NCBI GenBank assembly: GCA_943369485.1 | Contig: CALRNH020000015.1 | Span: forward strand, 1-64,000 | Source: ATX-6F1 sp943369485 | GTDB lineage: Bacteria; Cyanobacteriota; Cyanobacteriia; PCC-6307; Cyanobiaceae | Reading direction: 5' to 3' | Length of the DNA: 64,000 bases | Shown: one piece after another, positions 8,508 through 18,346 of the stretch | How positions within the stretch are numbered: position 1 is the stretch's first letter | How the letters are laid out: each line of letters opens with the position of its first letter | The notes under the pieces: generated by a model | Seen by the model: the letters and a program-made list of their open reading frames with translations, nothing else | What the model was told of the DNA's origin: nothing | The model's database searches: none | Position numbers and translations under genes: made by a program

Positions 8508-10643
8508 ATGCCCCAGCAGATCGTCATCGCCGAGCAACTGCGCATCGCCGCGGTCCTCAACGACGAGCGTGTTGACGAATTGGTCGTTGCCCAGGGGCGT
8601 TACCAGATCGGCGACGTCTACCTGGGCACCGTTGAAAATGTGCTCCCCGGCATCGATGCCGCCTTCGTCAACATCGGCGAAGGCGAGAAGAATGGCTTCA
8701 TCCATGTCACCGACCTGGGCCCCCTGCGGCTGAAAAAGGGCGCCGTCGGCATCACCGAGCTGCTTGAGCCCCGTCAGAAGGTGCTCGTGCAGGTGATGAA
8801 GGAGCCTACGGGCACCAAGGGCCCCCGGCTCACCGGCAACCTCACCCTGCCCGGCCGCTTCCTGGTGCTGCAGCCCCACGGCCAGGGGGTGAACATCTCA
8901 CGCCGCATCGACAGTGAAAACGAGCGCAATCGGCTGCGGGCCCTCGGAGTGCTGATCAAGCCACCCGGCGCAGGCCTCCTGGTGCGCACCGAAGCCGATG
9001 GTGTCAGCGAAGAGTTGCTGATCGACGACCTCGAGAACCTGCTGCGTCAGTGGGAGGGTATCCAGCTGGCGGCTGAAAGCGCTTCACCGCCGGTGTTGCT
9101 CAACCGCGACGAAGATTTCATCCATCGCGTTCTACGCGACCTCTACAGCCCTGAGGTGGTGCGTGTCGTGGTCGACAGCGCCGAGGCCGTCGGACGTGTC
9201 AACGCTTTCCTGGGGGCCGACCAGGCCAACCTGCTGGTGGAGCATCACCGCGAATCCAACGAGATCCTTGAGCACCACAAGGTCAATGCGGCCATCCGCG
9301 ATGCCCTCAAGCCCCGGGTCGATCTGCCGTCGGGTGGCTACGTGATCATCGAGCCCACTGAGGCGCTCACCGTCATCGACGTCAACTCGGGCTCGTTCAC
9401 CCGTTCGGCCAACGCCCGTGAAACAGTCCTGTGGACGAACTGCGAGGCGGCCGTGGAGATCGCCCGCCAACTCAAGCTGCGCAACATCGGCGGCGTGGTG
9501 ATCATCGACTTCATCGATATGGAGTCCCGTCGCGATCAGCTCCAGTTGCTGGAGCACTTCACCCAGGCCGCCCGCGACGACACCGCCCGTCCCCAGATCG
9601 CCCAGCTCACCGAACTGGGACTGGTGGAGCTCACCCGCAAGCGCCAGGGTCAGAACATCTACGAACTGTTCGGGAGGGCCTGCCCCAGTTGTGGAGGTCT
9701 TGGTCATGTGGCCGTTTTGCCCGGCAAGGACACCCTGCAGCCACTGGCCACCCTCACCGGGCTGGTACGCTCCGCCGCTTCGGCCCGGGCCGAGGTGCTC
9801 AGCCCCTCCGCCGCAACGGAATCCTCGACCCGCCGCCGCCGCGGCGGGCGTGGGGGCCGCGGTTCCAGCGACAGCTACGACGCCGGTGCCACCCCGTTGA
9901 CCACCTCGGCGTTCAGCGCCACTGACGAGTTCGCCGTCGTCCCGATCCTCACGTCGCTTGAGTCGTCATCCAATGGGGGCAACGCCAATGGCGGCTATGG
10001 CCATGGCGTCCATTCCAATGCCGGAGGATTGGAGGGGGGGGGCAGTCGTCGGCCGGAGCCTGACTTCGTGGTCGTGCCCATGGATCCCGAGCAGGAACTT
10101 GTCTATGGCTGGCTCGGTCTCAACCCTGCCTTGCTCCTGGATTCTGTCCCAAGCACCGACAACCTGGTGGTGCGTGTGGTGCGTCCCGGTGAGGATGCCG
10201 AGGCGGTTCTGGAGGAGGCCCGGCAGCAACTGTCCGCCAGTGGCCCACGCCGCCGCCGCCGCCAACGCGGTGGTGGAGATGGGGTTGGCAACCAGGGTCG
10301 TGACGGCGCCGCCGAACCGTTCCGTGGTGCTGAACGTGCCTCGGAGGCCGAACGTGGCTCCACTCCGGCGACCCTTGTGGAGATCACCCCGCTGCCGGTG
10401 ACCAGCTTCGAGTCTCCCAGCGCCTACGGCGAGGCTGACTCCAGCCTGGCTGCGGTCGGGCTCGCCACCGTGGTGATCGAACCCGCGCCCACCCAGCCTT
10501 CGGTGGTGGTCTCCAACGGCGCGCCTGTCCCCACCCGTCGCACCACTGCCAAGGTGGGGGCCCCGGAGGAACTCGCCAGCGGCGAAGAAGCTGCCGACGG
10601 GGAACCCCGCCGCCGTCGCCGCAGGTCTTCGGCGGCCCGCTGA
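8508..10643 (+). CDS. rne: Ribonuclease E/G
   Basis: This endoribonuclease cuts single-stranded AU-rich RNA and starts mRNA decay and rRNA/tRNA processing. The 711-residue protein has an N-terminal catalytic half: S1 domain at about 35-120, a 5'-sensor region, the DNase I-like site with Mg ligands D291 (VIDVNSGSF) and D334 (VIIDFIDM), and the zinc-link C392-x2-C395 (CPSCGG). The C-terminal half is low-complexity and Arg/Gly-rich. It ends with RRRRRRSSA at 701-709, the nonapeptide known in cyanobacterial RNase E to bind polynucleotide phosphorylase. The ATG at 8508 gives MPQQIVIAEQLRIAAV, the conserved start; an in-frame upstream ATG at 8424 adds unconserved residues. Confidence 0.97.
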   Translation: MPQQIVIAEQLRIAAVLNDERVDELVVAQGRYQIGDVYLGTVENVLPGIDAAFVNIGEGEKNGFIHVTDLGPLRLKKGAVGITELLEPRQKVLVQVMKEPTGTKGPRLTGNLTLPGRFLVLQPHGQGVNISRRIDSENERNRLRALGVLIKPPGAGLLVRTEADGVSEELLIDDLENLLRQWEGIQLAAESASPPVLLNRDEDFIHRVLRDLYSPEVVRVVVDSAEAVGRVNAFLGADQANLLVEHHRESNEILEHHKVNAAIRDALKPRVDLPSGGYVIIEPTEALTVIDVNSGSFTRSANARETVLWTNCEAAVEIARQLKLRNIGGVVIIDFIDMESRRDQLQLLEHFTQAARDDTARPQIAQLTELGLVELTRKRQGQNIYELFGRACPSCGGLGHVAVLPGKDTLQPLATLTGLVRSAASARAEVLSPSAATESSTRRRRGGRGGRGSSDSYDAGATPLTTSAFSATDEFAVVPILTSLESSSNGGNANGGYGHGVHSNAGGLEGGGSRRPEPDFVVVPMDPEQELVYGWLGLNPALLLDSVPSTDNLVVRVVRPGEDAEAVLEEARQQLSASGPRRRRRQRGGGDGVGNQGRDGAAEPFRGAERASEAERGSTPATLVEITPLPVTSFESPSAYGEADSSLAAVGLATVVIEPAPTQPSVVVSNGAPVPTRRTTAKVGAPEELASGEEAADGEPRRRRRRSSAAR

Positions 10644-11272
10644 ACCAACCTGGGCATCCATGGCCATGGGATTCCGGTCTCTGTGCCGGGGTCGACGAAG
10701 TGGGTCGAGGGGCCCTGTTCGGTCCGGTGTTGGCGGCGGCTGTTGTGCTGCCCCAGGAGGCGATCGAGCCCCTGGAGACCGCTGGCCTGACCGACAGCAA
10801 GGCGCTCACGGCCCGTCGCCGTCAGCTGTTGGTGCCGCGCATCACCGCCGCCGCCACCGCCTGGGCGATTGGTCAAGCTTCGGCCCGGCAGATTGATCAG
10901 GAGGGTATCCGCGCGGCCACAGAGGCGGCCATGCTCCGGGCTCTGCAGCGGCTGGCGCTGACGCCAGCCCTGGTGCTCGTGGATGGAGTTCTGCCCCTTC
11001 GGGGTTGGTCCGGTGAGCAGCGCACGATCGTTCATGGCGACAGCCGTTGCGCCGCCATCGCCGCCGCCAGTGTGCTGGCCAAGGAGGCTCGTGACGCACT
11101 GATCAAGCGATTGGCCCAGCGCTACCCCGGTTACGGTCTGGAGCGCCATGCCGGTTACGGCACAGCCCAGCACCGTCAGGCCCTGCTGGAGCGTGGAGCC
11201 ACCGACTTGCACCGCCACAGTTTCCTGGGCCGGTTGCTCAGTGGATCAAGCACCACTGCTGAAAATCCATGA
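10640..11272 (+). CDS. rnhB: Ribonuclease HII, start codon non-canonical or frame disrupted
   Basis: RNase HII cuts RNA at RNA-DNA junctions and removes misincorporated ribonucleotides. The essential motif GVDEVGRG is encoded at 10688-10711, with catalytic Asp at 10694 and Glu at 10697. The other acidic residues lie in LVLVDGVL and HGDSR. The first ATG/GTG/TTG in this frame is a GTG at 10700, downstream of the catalytic pair, so it cannot be the true start. The coordinates here use a CTG at 10640 that overlaps the rne stop (CTGA). The alternative is an ATG at 10660 followed by one extra G in the run 10668-10670; removing it would read MAMDSGLCAGVDEVGRG. The C-terminus overlaps the converging DUF1997 gene by 35 nt. 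Confidence 0.8.
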   Translation: MNQPGHPWPWDSGLCAGVDEVGRGALFGPVLAAAVVLPQEAIEPLETAGLTDSKALTARRRQLLVPRITAAATAWAIGQASARQIDQEGIRAATEAAMLRALQRLALTPALVLVDGVLPLRGWSGEQRTIVHGDSRCAAIAAASVLAKEARDALIKRLAQRYPGYGLERHAGYGTAQHRQALLERGATDLHRHSFLGRLLSGSSTTAENP

Positions 11273-11750
11273 GCAGCTGCTTGCTCACCCGGGTCTTCAT
11301 GCCCTTGAGCAAGCCCCCCAGCAGGGAGCCGCCGGTGGCACTCAGCACCGAGGCCGGAATCAATTTCAACAGGGGCGGCCGACTGACGGTGACCGTCAAT
11401 GAGGCTTCACCTTCCAGGGCACGGCCCGAGGTCATCAACCAGGATCTCAAGCTGAGCTGGAACTCTTCAATCATCCCGAGGCCCACCAGTTGAGCATCGA
11501 CGGCCTCAATGGCGAGCTTCCCAGGAGTCGTTTTCGACTGAAGCTCCACCACCGGCTGGATCTGGAGCTGGAACACCTGCAGGTGGGTGACCTCGTAGCG
11601 GTAGTAGCCGGGACCGAGCGTGGTGAGTTGGAGGGGGTCGAAGAGGGCTTCGATGATCCGCCGCTCATCGGCGAGGTAATCGTTCAGCCGCTCAGCCTGA
11701 TCCCTCACCGGGATCACCAAGTGCTGGGAGGCGCTGAAGGTCAGGTTCAT
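11238..11750 (-). CDS. DUF1997 family protein
   Basis: This 170-residue protein of unknown function resembles a family found mainly in cyanobacteria and plastids. It shows a lipid-binding/START-like pattern: strands with LNDYLADERRIIEALFDP early, YYRYEVTHLQVFQLQIQP in the middle, and a C-terminal helix. There is no signal peptide. A glycine-rich hydrophobic patch (SATGGSLLGGLLKGM) near residue 145 may contact membrane. I start at the ATG giving MNLTFSASQ; the longer frame to 11834 would overlap pheA. It overlaps rnhB at its 3' end and diverges from pheA with about 50 nt between starts. Confidence 0.75.
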   Translation of the reverse strand: MNLTFSASQHLVIPVRDQAERLNDYLADERRIIEALFDPLQLTTLGPGYYRYEVTHLQVFQLQIQPVVELQSKTTPGKLAIEAVDAQLVGLGMIEEFQLSLRSWLMTSGRALEGEASLTVTVSRPPLLKLIPASVLSATGGSLLGGLLKGMKTRVSKQLLMDFQQWCLIH

Positions 11751-11802
11751 CTCCTGAGGGTCGGCGCGGCATGATCCTATCGACTCAGTCCTGGCCCTCC
11801 CG

Positions 11803-12651
11803 ATGCGCCTCGCCTTTCTCGGCCCCGTTGGCACCTATGGCGAACAGGCCGCCATGCGCCTGGCGGAGCTCAGTGGCGACGCCAACCCTGAGCTTTTGCC
11901 CCAGACAGGCATCCGGGCCGTGATCCAGGCCCTGGCCAGGGGCACCTGCGACGCCGCCGTGGTGCCCGTCGAAAATTCCGTGGAGGGGGGTGTCACCGCC
12001 TGTCTCGACGCCCTCTGGGAACATCCGGAACTGGCGGTGGTTCACGCCCTGGTGCTGCCCATCCGCCATGCCCTGCTCGGCAGCGGACCGATCAGTGGGA
12101 TCAGCGAGGTGCTTTCCCACCCGCAGGCACTGGCTCAATGCAGCCAATGGCTGGGTGATCACCTGGGCGGGGCCCTTCAGCTCCCCACCAGTTCCACAGC
12201 CGAGGCGGCGCGGATGGTGTCCGGCAGCCGTTTCCGCGGTGCCGTGGCCTCCCTGGAGGCGGCCAAGCAGCACGGTCTGGAGGTTCTTGCGTACCCGATC
12301 AACGACGTGGCGGGCAACTGCACGCGCTTTCTGATGTTGCGCCGCGGTGAGCGGGGCCTCGATGGCCCGATGGCCAGCCTGGCCTTCTCTCTCCATGCCA
12401 ACCGTCCGGGAGCGCTGCTGGAGGCCTTGGGCTGTTTCGCCCACCGCTCGCTGAACATGAGCCGGATCGAATCGCGGCCCTCCAAGCGTGAGATGGGAGA
12501 GTACATCTTCTTCGTTGATCTTGAGCCGATTGAGGGTCGTCTACCCCTGGAGCAGGCGATCGAATCGCTGCGCCCGCTCTGTCAGCACCTGGCGCTGTTC
12601 GGCGCATACCCGCTCACGAACCTCGCCGGCCCAGAGGAGGAAACAACCTGA
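11803..12651 (+). CDS. pheA: Prephenate dehydratase
   Basis: The enzyme converts prephenate to phenylpyruvate in phenylalanine synthesis. The 282-residue protein is the monofunctional type without a chorismate mutase domain. It has the two-lobed catalytic domain (GPVGTYGEQA at the start, SHPQALAQC, and the catalytic T174-R175-F176 in GNCTRF). This is followed by an ACT regulatory domain (about 190-270) with the phenylalanine-binding GALLEALG and ESRPSK segments, so feedback inhibition by phenylalanine is expected. The ATG at 11803 places the first glycine motif at residues 7-11, as usual. It converges with the methyltransferase gene 21 nt downstream. Confidence 0.96.
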   Translation: MRLAFLGPVGTYGEQAAMRLAELSGDANPELLPQTGIRAVIQALARGTCDAAVVPVENSVEGGVTACLDALWEHPELAVVHALVLPIRHALLGSGPISGISEVLSHPQALAQCSQWLGDHLGGALQLPTSSTAEAARMVSGSRFRGAVASLEAAKQHGLEVLAYPINDVAGNCTRFLMLRRGERGLDGPMASLAFSLHANRPGALLEALGCFAHRSLNMSRIESRPSKREMGEYIFFVDLEPIEGRLPLEQAIESLRPLCQHLALFGAYPLTNLAGPEEETT

Positions 12652-12672
12652 GAGGTGTTCGGAACCGGGTGC

Positions 12673-13641
12673 TCAGCCGGCCTTGCGCAGCCGGAACACC
12701 CCGAACTGCATCAATCCAGTGGCGAAGGCCCAGTGCATCAGCAGCAGAGTGGGGATTTCCCTGAGCCCTTTGAGAACCGCACCGGGACCCAGGCCCAGCA
12801 CGGCGCCGGGGCGGCGCACCCCTTCGAGGATCGAATCGATCCAGGAGGGCAGGGTGGCGACGCTCCAGTCGTCGGTGCTCACGGCCGCCGGTGATCCCAG
12901 GTGGGCACTTCGCTCCAGGTGACGACGGAAGCCAGCGATGCTGGCAAATTCCGGGTGGGCCCATTGATCGAGCAGCTGGCGCAGCACCCAGCGCTCGGTG
13001 GCCGTGGTCGGTTGAAGCGCGGGGTCGCGTCGGTTCCAATCGGCCACAGCCAGGACACCGCCTGGCCTGAGCACCCTCAGCAGCTCATCGGCGTAGCGCT
13101 GCTTGTCGGCCATGTGGGGCCCCGCCTCCACGCTCCAGACCGCATCGAAGCTGTCGATGGGGAACTCGAGCTCCAGGGCATCCATCAGCTCAAATCGGCA
13201 GGAAAGCCCGCTGGGGGTGAGGGACCGGGCCCTCTCGATCTGGCCTGGGCTGATGCTGATGCCCACCACCTGGAAGCCGTAGTCGCGGGCCAGGATTCTG
13301 GCGCTGCCACCGATGCCGCAGCCCACATCCAGCAGCGTGCTGCCAGCGGGCAGTCGATCGAGGCCACTCCAGCGCACCAGGGCATGGACGAAGTCCTCCT
13401 TGGCGCGGCGAAAATCCACCCGGCGGGGCGGGTTGCCGTAGTGGCCCAGATGCACGTGCTCGCCCCAGAGGCGCTCGAGCAGTTGGTCGTCGGTCCAGCG
13501 GTCGTAAGCCTCCGCCACCGTGGCGGAGCTCTGGAACTGACGGCCGTGGCGTTGCCACAGCACCAGCACCAGCCCCAGGGCCAGGGCCAGGGCCAGCACG
13601 AGCAGCAGCATTGCCAGCAGAACCTGCCCAGGGATCGCCAA
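12673..13641 (-). CDS. MPBQ/MSBQ (2-methyl-6-phytyl-1,4-benzoquinol) methyltransferase
   Basis: This SAM-dependent methyltransferase acts in tocopherol synthesis and, in plants and cyanobacteria, on related plastoquinone-type quinols. One hydrophobic helix (about 7-28) anchors the 322-residue protein to membrane. The catalytic domain follows with YDRWTDDQLLERLWGEHVHLGHYG, the SAM-binding LLDVGCGIGG (103-112), VVGISISPGQ and VWSVEAGPHM. The overall pattern closely recalls Synechocystis Sll0418. Sequence alone cannot exclude gamma-tocopherol methyltransferase, but the N-terminal anchor and VEAGPHM favour the MPBQ enzyme. The start is TTG at 13641; the next in-frame ATG (13611) would cut the anchor in half. 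It follows the LON-domain gene by 9 nt. Confidence 0.85.
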   Translation of the reverse strand: MAIPGQVLLAMLLLVLALALALGLVLVLWQRHGRQFQSSATVAEAYDRWTDDQLLERLWGEHVHLGHYGNPPRRVDFRRAKEDFVHALVRWSGLDRLPAGSTLLDVGCGIGGSARILARDYGFQVVGISISPGQIERARSLTPSGLSCRFELMDALELEFPIDSFDAVWSVEAGPHMADKQRYADELLRVLRPGGVLAVADWNRRDPALQPTTATERWVLRQLLDQWAHPEFASIAGFRRHLERSAHLGSPAAVSTDDWSVATLPSWIDSILEGVRRPGAVLGLGPGAVLKGLREIPTLLLMHWAFATGLMQFGVFRLRKAG

Positions 13642-13650
13642 TGGACTGCC

Positions 13651-14316
13651 TCAGTCGGGGGCGGAGTCGCCCAGATCCTTGAAGGTGTCCTTCAACACGG
13701 TGCGGGCGGCGAGCTGGCGACGGGTGCGATCGAGCAGCTCAAACTCCAACCGCAGCCGCTCACCGGTGTCGGTGATTTCCAGCAATGTCTGCTGATGGTC
13801 GGCCACGGGACCGCCCAGGTGGGAGCCGATCCAGAAGGAGAGTTCCCGTGGCAGATCGGGCAGGTCGTTGGGCAAGGGAGTGATCTTGCCGAAGAGCTTG
13901 CCGGTGAGATCAACCACATCCTGCAGGGCCTGGGTCACCTCGGTGGCGAGTTGGTGGAGATCGTCGTGGCTTTCAGCGGTTTCGTCTTCGATCCAGCTGA
14001 CCAGGGCCACCCGGAACGGCGCTTCTCGCACCACGTCGAGCACCCGAAAGCGCTGCTGGCCCAGGGTGACGATGTTGCTGCGGTCATCGTCCTGGGTCTG
14101 ACACTGGAGGATCTCAGCGCAGCAGCCCACCTCGGCCATGCGCTGGGTCTGGGGATCCCATCGCACCACACCGAAACGACGATCGTTCTCAAGAACCGTG
14201 CTCAGCATCATGCGATAGCGCGGTTCGAAGATGTGGAGGGGGAGCACTTCCTGGGGGAAGAGCACCACATCCGGCAGGGGAAAAAGGGGCAATTCCCTGA
14301 CGGACAGATCGGTCAC
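13651..14316 (-). CDS. LON substrate-binding domain protein
   Basis: This 221-residue protein consists of the N-terminal LON domain alone, without AAA or protease modules. Key features are LPLFPLPDVVLFPQEVLPLHIFEPRYRMM near the start and GQQRFRV in the middle. Such stand-alone proteins bind unfolded or specific substrates and are common in cyanobacteria; their physiological role is unknown. The start is GTG at 14316 (MTDLSVRELPLFPLP); no ATG lies at a better position. It sits between rpsJ (118 nt upstream) and the MPBQ methyltransferase (9 nt downstream), all on the same strand. Confidence 0.85.
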   Translation of the reverse strand: MTDLSVRELPLFPLPDVVLFPQEVLPLHIFEPRYRMMLSTVLENDRRFGVVRWDPQTQRMAEVGCCAEILQCQTQDDDRSNIVTLGQQRFRVLDVVREAPFRVALVSWIEDETAESHDDLHQLATEVTQALQDVVDLTGKLFGKITPLPNDLPDLPRELSFWIGSHLGGPVADHQQTLLEITDTGERLRLEFELLDRTRRQLAARTVLKDTFKDLGDSAPD

Positions 14317-14433
14317 GTGGTCACGCTGCGTGGCTGCAGGACAAAGGAGTTAGGCCATGAGTCAGCCGGATGGGCATCCTGACCAGGCTGTGATGCTAGG
14401 AACAATTCAGGCCTTGCAGCGCTGGAGCACGTC

Positions 14434-14754
14434 CTAGAGCTTCACTTCGATATCAACGCCGCTGGGTAGATCCAGCTTCATCAAGGCGTCAATGGTTTTT
14501 GAGGAAGGGTTGTAGATGTCGATGATCCGCCGGTGGGTGCGGGTTTCGAAGTGCTCGCGGGAATCCTTGTCAACGTGGGGCGAGCGCAGCACGCAATAGA
14601 TCTTGCGCTTGGTGGGCAGGGGGATGGGGCCAATCGCCGTGGCGGCGGTGTGGTCCGCGGTTTCGATGATCTTTTCGCAGGAGAGATCCAGCATGCGGCG
14701 ATCGAACGCCTTCAAGCGGATGCGGATTTTCTGCTGGGAGATGGAGGTGGACAT
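14434..14754 (-). CDS. rpsJ: 30S ribosomal protein S10
   Basis: S10 is a 30S head protein that also binds NusB in antitermination. The 106-residue protein has the full S10 fold: QQKIRIRLKAFDRRMLD, IPLPTKRKIYCVLRSPHVDKDSREHFE, and SGVDIEVKL at the end. The start is the ATG giving MSTSISQQ; the longer frame has unconserved residues. In E. coli rpsJ opens the S10 operon; here, as in other cyanobacteria, it follows tuf in the str operon. The 149-nt tuf-rpsJ gap carries a strong hairpin listed separately. Confidence 0.97.
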   Translation of the reverse strand: MSTSISQQKIRIRLKAFDRRMLDLSCEKIIETADHTAATAIGPIPLPTKRKIYCVLRSPHVDKDSREHFETRTHRRIIDIYNPSSKTIDALMKLDLPSGVDIEVKL

Positions 14755-14862
14755 GGGGTTGGAGAGAAGCGCGGGGGCGGCACGGCGGCGGTGGCTGCTG
14801 AAGGGAAGGGCAGCTGCCGGTCGGCTTGGGTTGTCGAGGTGCTGGGGAGGGATCGATCGAAT

Positions 14863-14887
14863 CGGGGTGGGGTTTGACCCCACCCCG
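14863..14887 (-). terminator. Perfect 11-bp hairpin between tuf and rpsJ
   Basis: Both arms (14863-14873 and 14877-14887, CGGGGTGGGGT and its complement) pair perfectly around a 3-nt loop, starting 16 nt after the tuf stop on the minus strand. No T-run follows, so it is not a classical intrinsic terminator. It could stabilise the 3' end of tuf mRNA, attenuate rpsJ or mark a processing site. Confidence 0.5.
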
Positions 14888-14903
14888 CAAGGCTAGATCA
14901 GCC

Positions 14904-16133
<1,230 letters not shown>

Positions 16134-16172
16134 GATGAAAAAGAATCGGGGGGTGGGTGTGGTTGGGAAAGA

Positions 16173-18248
16173 TCAGGAATTGCCCTGATTCTTGGAGATG
16201 ATGGCTTCAGCGACGTTCCGAGGAACCTCCTCGTAGTGGCTGAACTCCATCGAGAAGATACCCCGACCCTGGGTCATGGATCGGAGCTGGGTGGCGTAGC
16301 CGAACATCTCGGCCAGGGGCACCTTGGACTGGACCTTGGACTGTCCATTGTCGATGGACTGTCCTTCGACTTGGCCGCGACGGGATGAAAGGTCGCCGAT
16401 CACAGAACCGAGGTAGTCCTCGGGGATCTCGACTTCCACCTTCATCATCGGCTCAAGAAGTACGGGATTGCACTTCTTGACGCCGTCTTTGAAGGCCAGG
16501 GATCCGGCGATCTTGAACGCCATCTCCGAAGAGTCCACATCGTGGTAGGAACCGTCCACCATGGTGACCTTGATATCGATCATCGGGAAACCCGCGATCA
16601 CGCCGGATTCGCAGGTTTCCTTCATGCCGTTTTCGGCAGGTCCGATGTACTCCTTGGGCACGATGCCGCCAACGATCTTGTTGACGAAGACAAACCCTGA
16701 ACCGGGTTCCCCTGGCCCCATCTCGATCACCACATGGCCGTACTGGCCTTTGCCTCCGGTCTGGCGGGCGAACTTCCCCTCACCTTTGGCGCTGCCGCGG
16801 ATGGTCTCCCGATAGGACACCTGGGGGGCGCCGATGTTGGCCTCCACCTTGAACTCCCGCAGCATGCGGTCCACGAGAATCTCCAGGTGCAGTTCTCCCA
16901 TGCCGGCGATCACCGTCTGACTGGTCTCCGGGTTGGTGGAGACCCGGAAGGTGGGATCCTCTTCGGCCAAAGACTGGAGCGCTTTGGAGAGCTTTTCCAT
17001 GTCGCCCTTGGTCTTGGGCTCCACCGCAACAGAAATCACTGGTTCGGGGATGAACAGCGATTCAAGGATGATCGGATCGGTTTCCACACAGAGGGTGTCT
17101 CCTGTGGTGGTGTCCTTGAGACCGAGGACAGCACCGAGGTCGCCGGCGCGCAGTTCGTCGACTTCCTCGCGATCATCGGCCTTGAGCAGGATCAGACGAG
17201 AGATGCGCTCTTTTTTGTCCTTGGTGGAGTTCAAGACATAGCTGCCCTTCTGCAGCACACCGCTGTAGATGCGCACGAAGGTGAGCTTGCCGTAGGGGTC
17301 GGCCATCACCTTGAAGGCAAGGCCGCTGAACGGCGCGCTGTCGTCGCAGGGACGGTTGGATTCGGTGCCGTCGGGGAGCAGGCCTGTGATCGGCGGCACG
17401 TCGACTGGGGCCGGAAGGTAGTCGACCACGGCATCGAGCATCAGCTGAACACCTTTGTTCTTGAAGGCTGAGCCGCAGAGGATCGGTACCAAGCCATGCT
17501 TGACGACACCGATGCGAATGCCTTTGATCAGCTGCTCATCGGTGAGTTCGCCGTTCTCCAAGAACGCGTCAATCAGCTCCTCATCGGTTTCGGCCACGAC
17601 CTCCATCAGGTGGTTACGCCATTTGGCGGCTTCCTCCTTCATGTCGTCGGGGATCTCCGATTCGATGATGTCGGTGCCGAGATCATTGGTGTAGATGATC
17701 GCCTTCTGGCTCACCAGATCGATGATGCCCTTGAGATCGCCTTCGGCGCCGATCGGCAGCTGGATTGGGGCGCCTTTGGCTTTGAGGCGGTCCTTGATCT
17801 GTTCGACAACCTTGAGGAAATTGGCACCGGTGCGGTCCATCTTGTTGACGAACACGATGCGAGGCACGTTGTAACGATCCGCCTGGCGCCAAACCGTTTC
17901 CGACTGCGGTTGAACACCACCGACGGCGCAGAAGACAGCGACAACCCCATCAAGCACCCGCATCGAGCGCTCCACCTCGATGGTGAAGTCGACGTGACCG
18001 GGGGTGTCGATGATGTTGATGCGGTGGTCCTTCCAGCTGGTGGAAATGGCCGCAGCGGTGATCGTGATGCCGCGTTCGCGCTCCTGTTCCATCCAGTCGG
18101 TGACGGCGGCGCCATCGTGCACCTCCCCCATCTTGTGGACCACACCCGAATAGAACAGAATCCGCTCGGTCGTGGTGGTTTTACCCGCGTCAATATGGGC
18201 GGCAATACCGATATTTCTGACGCGTTCCAGGGGAAAGGCGCGGGCCAC
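16173..18248 (-). CDS. fusA: Elongation factor G
   Basis: EF-G is the GTPase that drives ribosomal translocation. The 691-residue protein contains the G1 motif AHIDAGKT (17-24), GITITAAAIS, DTPGHVDF and NKMDR. It also has the domain III-V landmarks GMGELHLEILVDRM, PQVSYRETI and GDLSSRRG. The start is GTG at 18248 (MARAFPLERVRNIGI), the usual N-terminus. It is the third gene of the str operon, after rpsL and rpsG, with a 98-nt gap to rpsG that holds a hairpin. Confidence 0.98.
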   Translation of the reverse strand: MARAFPLERVRNIGIAAHIDAGKTTTTERILFYSGVVHKMGEVHDGAAVTDWMEQERERGITITAAAISTSWKDHRINIIDTPGHVDFTIEVERSMRVLDGVVAVFCAVGGVQPQSETVWRQADRYNVPRIVFVNKMDRTGANFLKVVEQIKDRLKAKGAPIQLPIGAEGDLKGIIDLVSQKAIIYTNDLGTDIIESEIPDDMKEEAAKWRNHLMEVVAETDEELIDAFLENGELTDEQLIKGIRIGVVKHGLVPILCGSAFKNKGVQLMLDAVVDYLPAPVDVPPITGLLPDGTESNRPCDDSAPFSGLAFKVMADPYGKLTFVRIYSGVLQKGSYVLNSTKDKKERISRLILLKADDREEVDELRAGDLGAVLGLKDTTTGDTLCVETDPIILESLFIPEPVISVAVEPKTKGDMEKLSKALQSLAEEDPTFRVSTNPETSQTVIAGMGELHLEILVDRMLREFKVEANIGAPQVSYRETIRGSAKGEGKFARQTGGKGQYGHVVIEMGPGEPGSGFVFVNKIVGGIVPKEYIGPAENGMKETCESGVIAGFPMIDIKVTMVDGSYHDVDSSEMAFKIAGSLAFKDGVKKCNPVLLEPMMKVEVEIPEDYLGSVIGDLSSRRGQVEGQSIDNGQSKVQSKVPLAEMFGYATQLRSMTQGRGIFSMEFSHYEEVPRNVAEAIISKNQGNS

Positions 18249-18313
18249 GGGGAGCTTCTCCGAAGGTTGTCAACTAAAAATGCGGAATCGACTCTACAGG
18301 GCAGCCCTGCAGA

Positions 18314-18338
18314 GGCCGGATCCTCGCTTGATCCGGCC
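18314..18338 (-). other. Intercistronic hairpin between rpsG and fusA
   Basis: A perfect 9-bp stem (GGCCGGATC at 18314-18322 and its complement at 18330-18338) encloses a 7-nt loop, just after the rpsG stop. A second compact inverted repeat, CAGGGCAGCCCTG, lies at 18299-18311. No T-run follows. An RNA-stability, processing or partial-attenuation role is inferred. Confidence 0.45.
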
Positions 18339-18346
18339 GGTTGCGC

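Noticed and set aside
12901..14382. 493-codon frame opposite the methyltransferase and LON-domain genes
   Set aside because: It spans two well-supported genes on the other strand and shows no family motifs.
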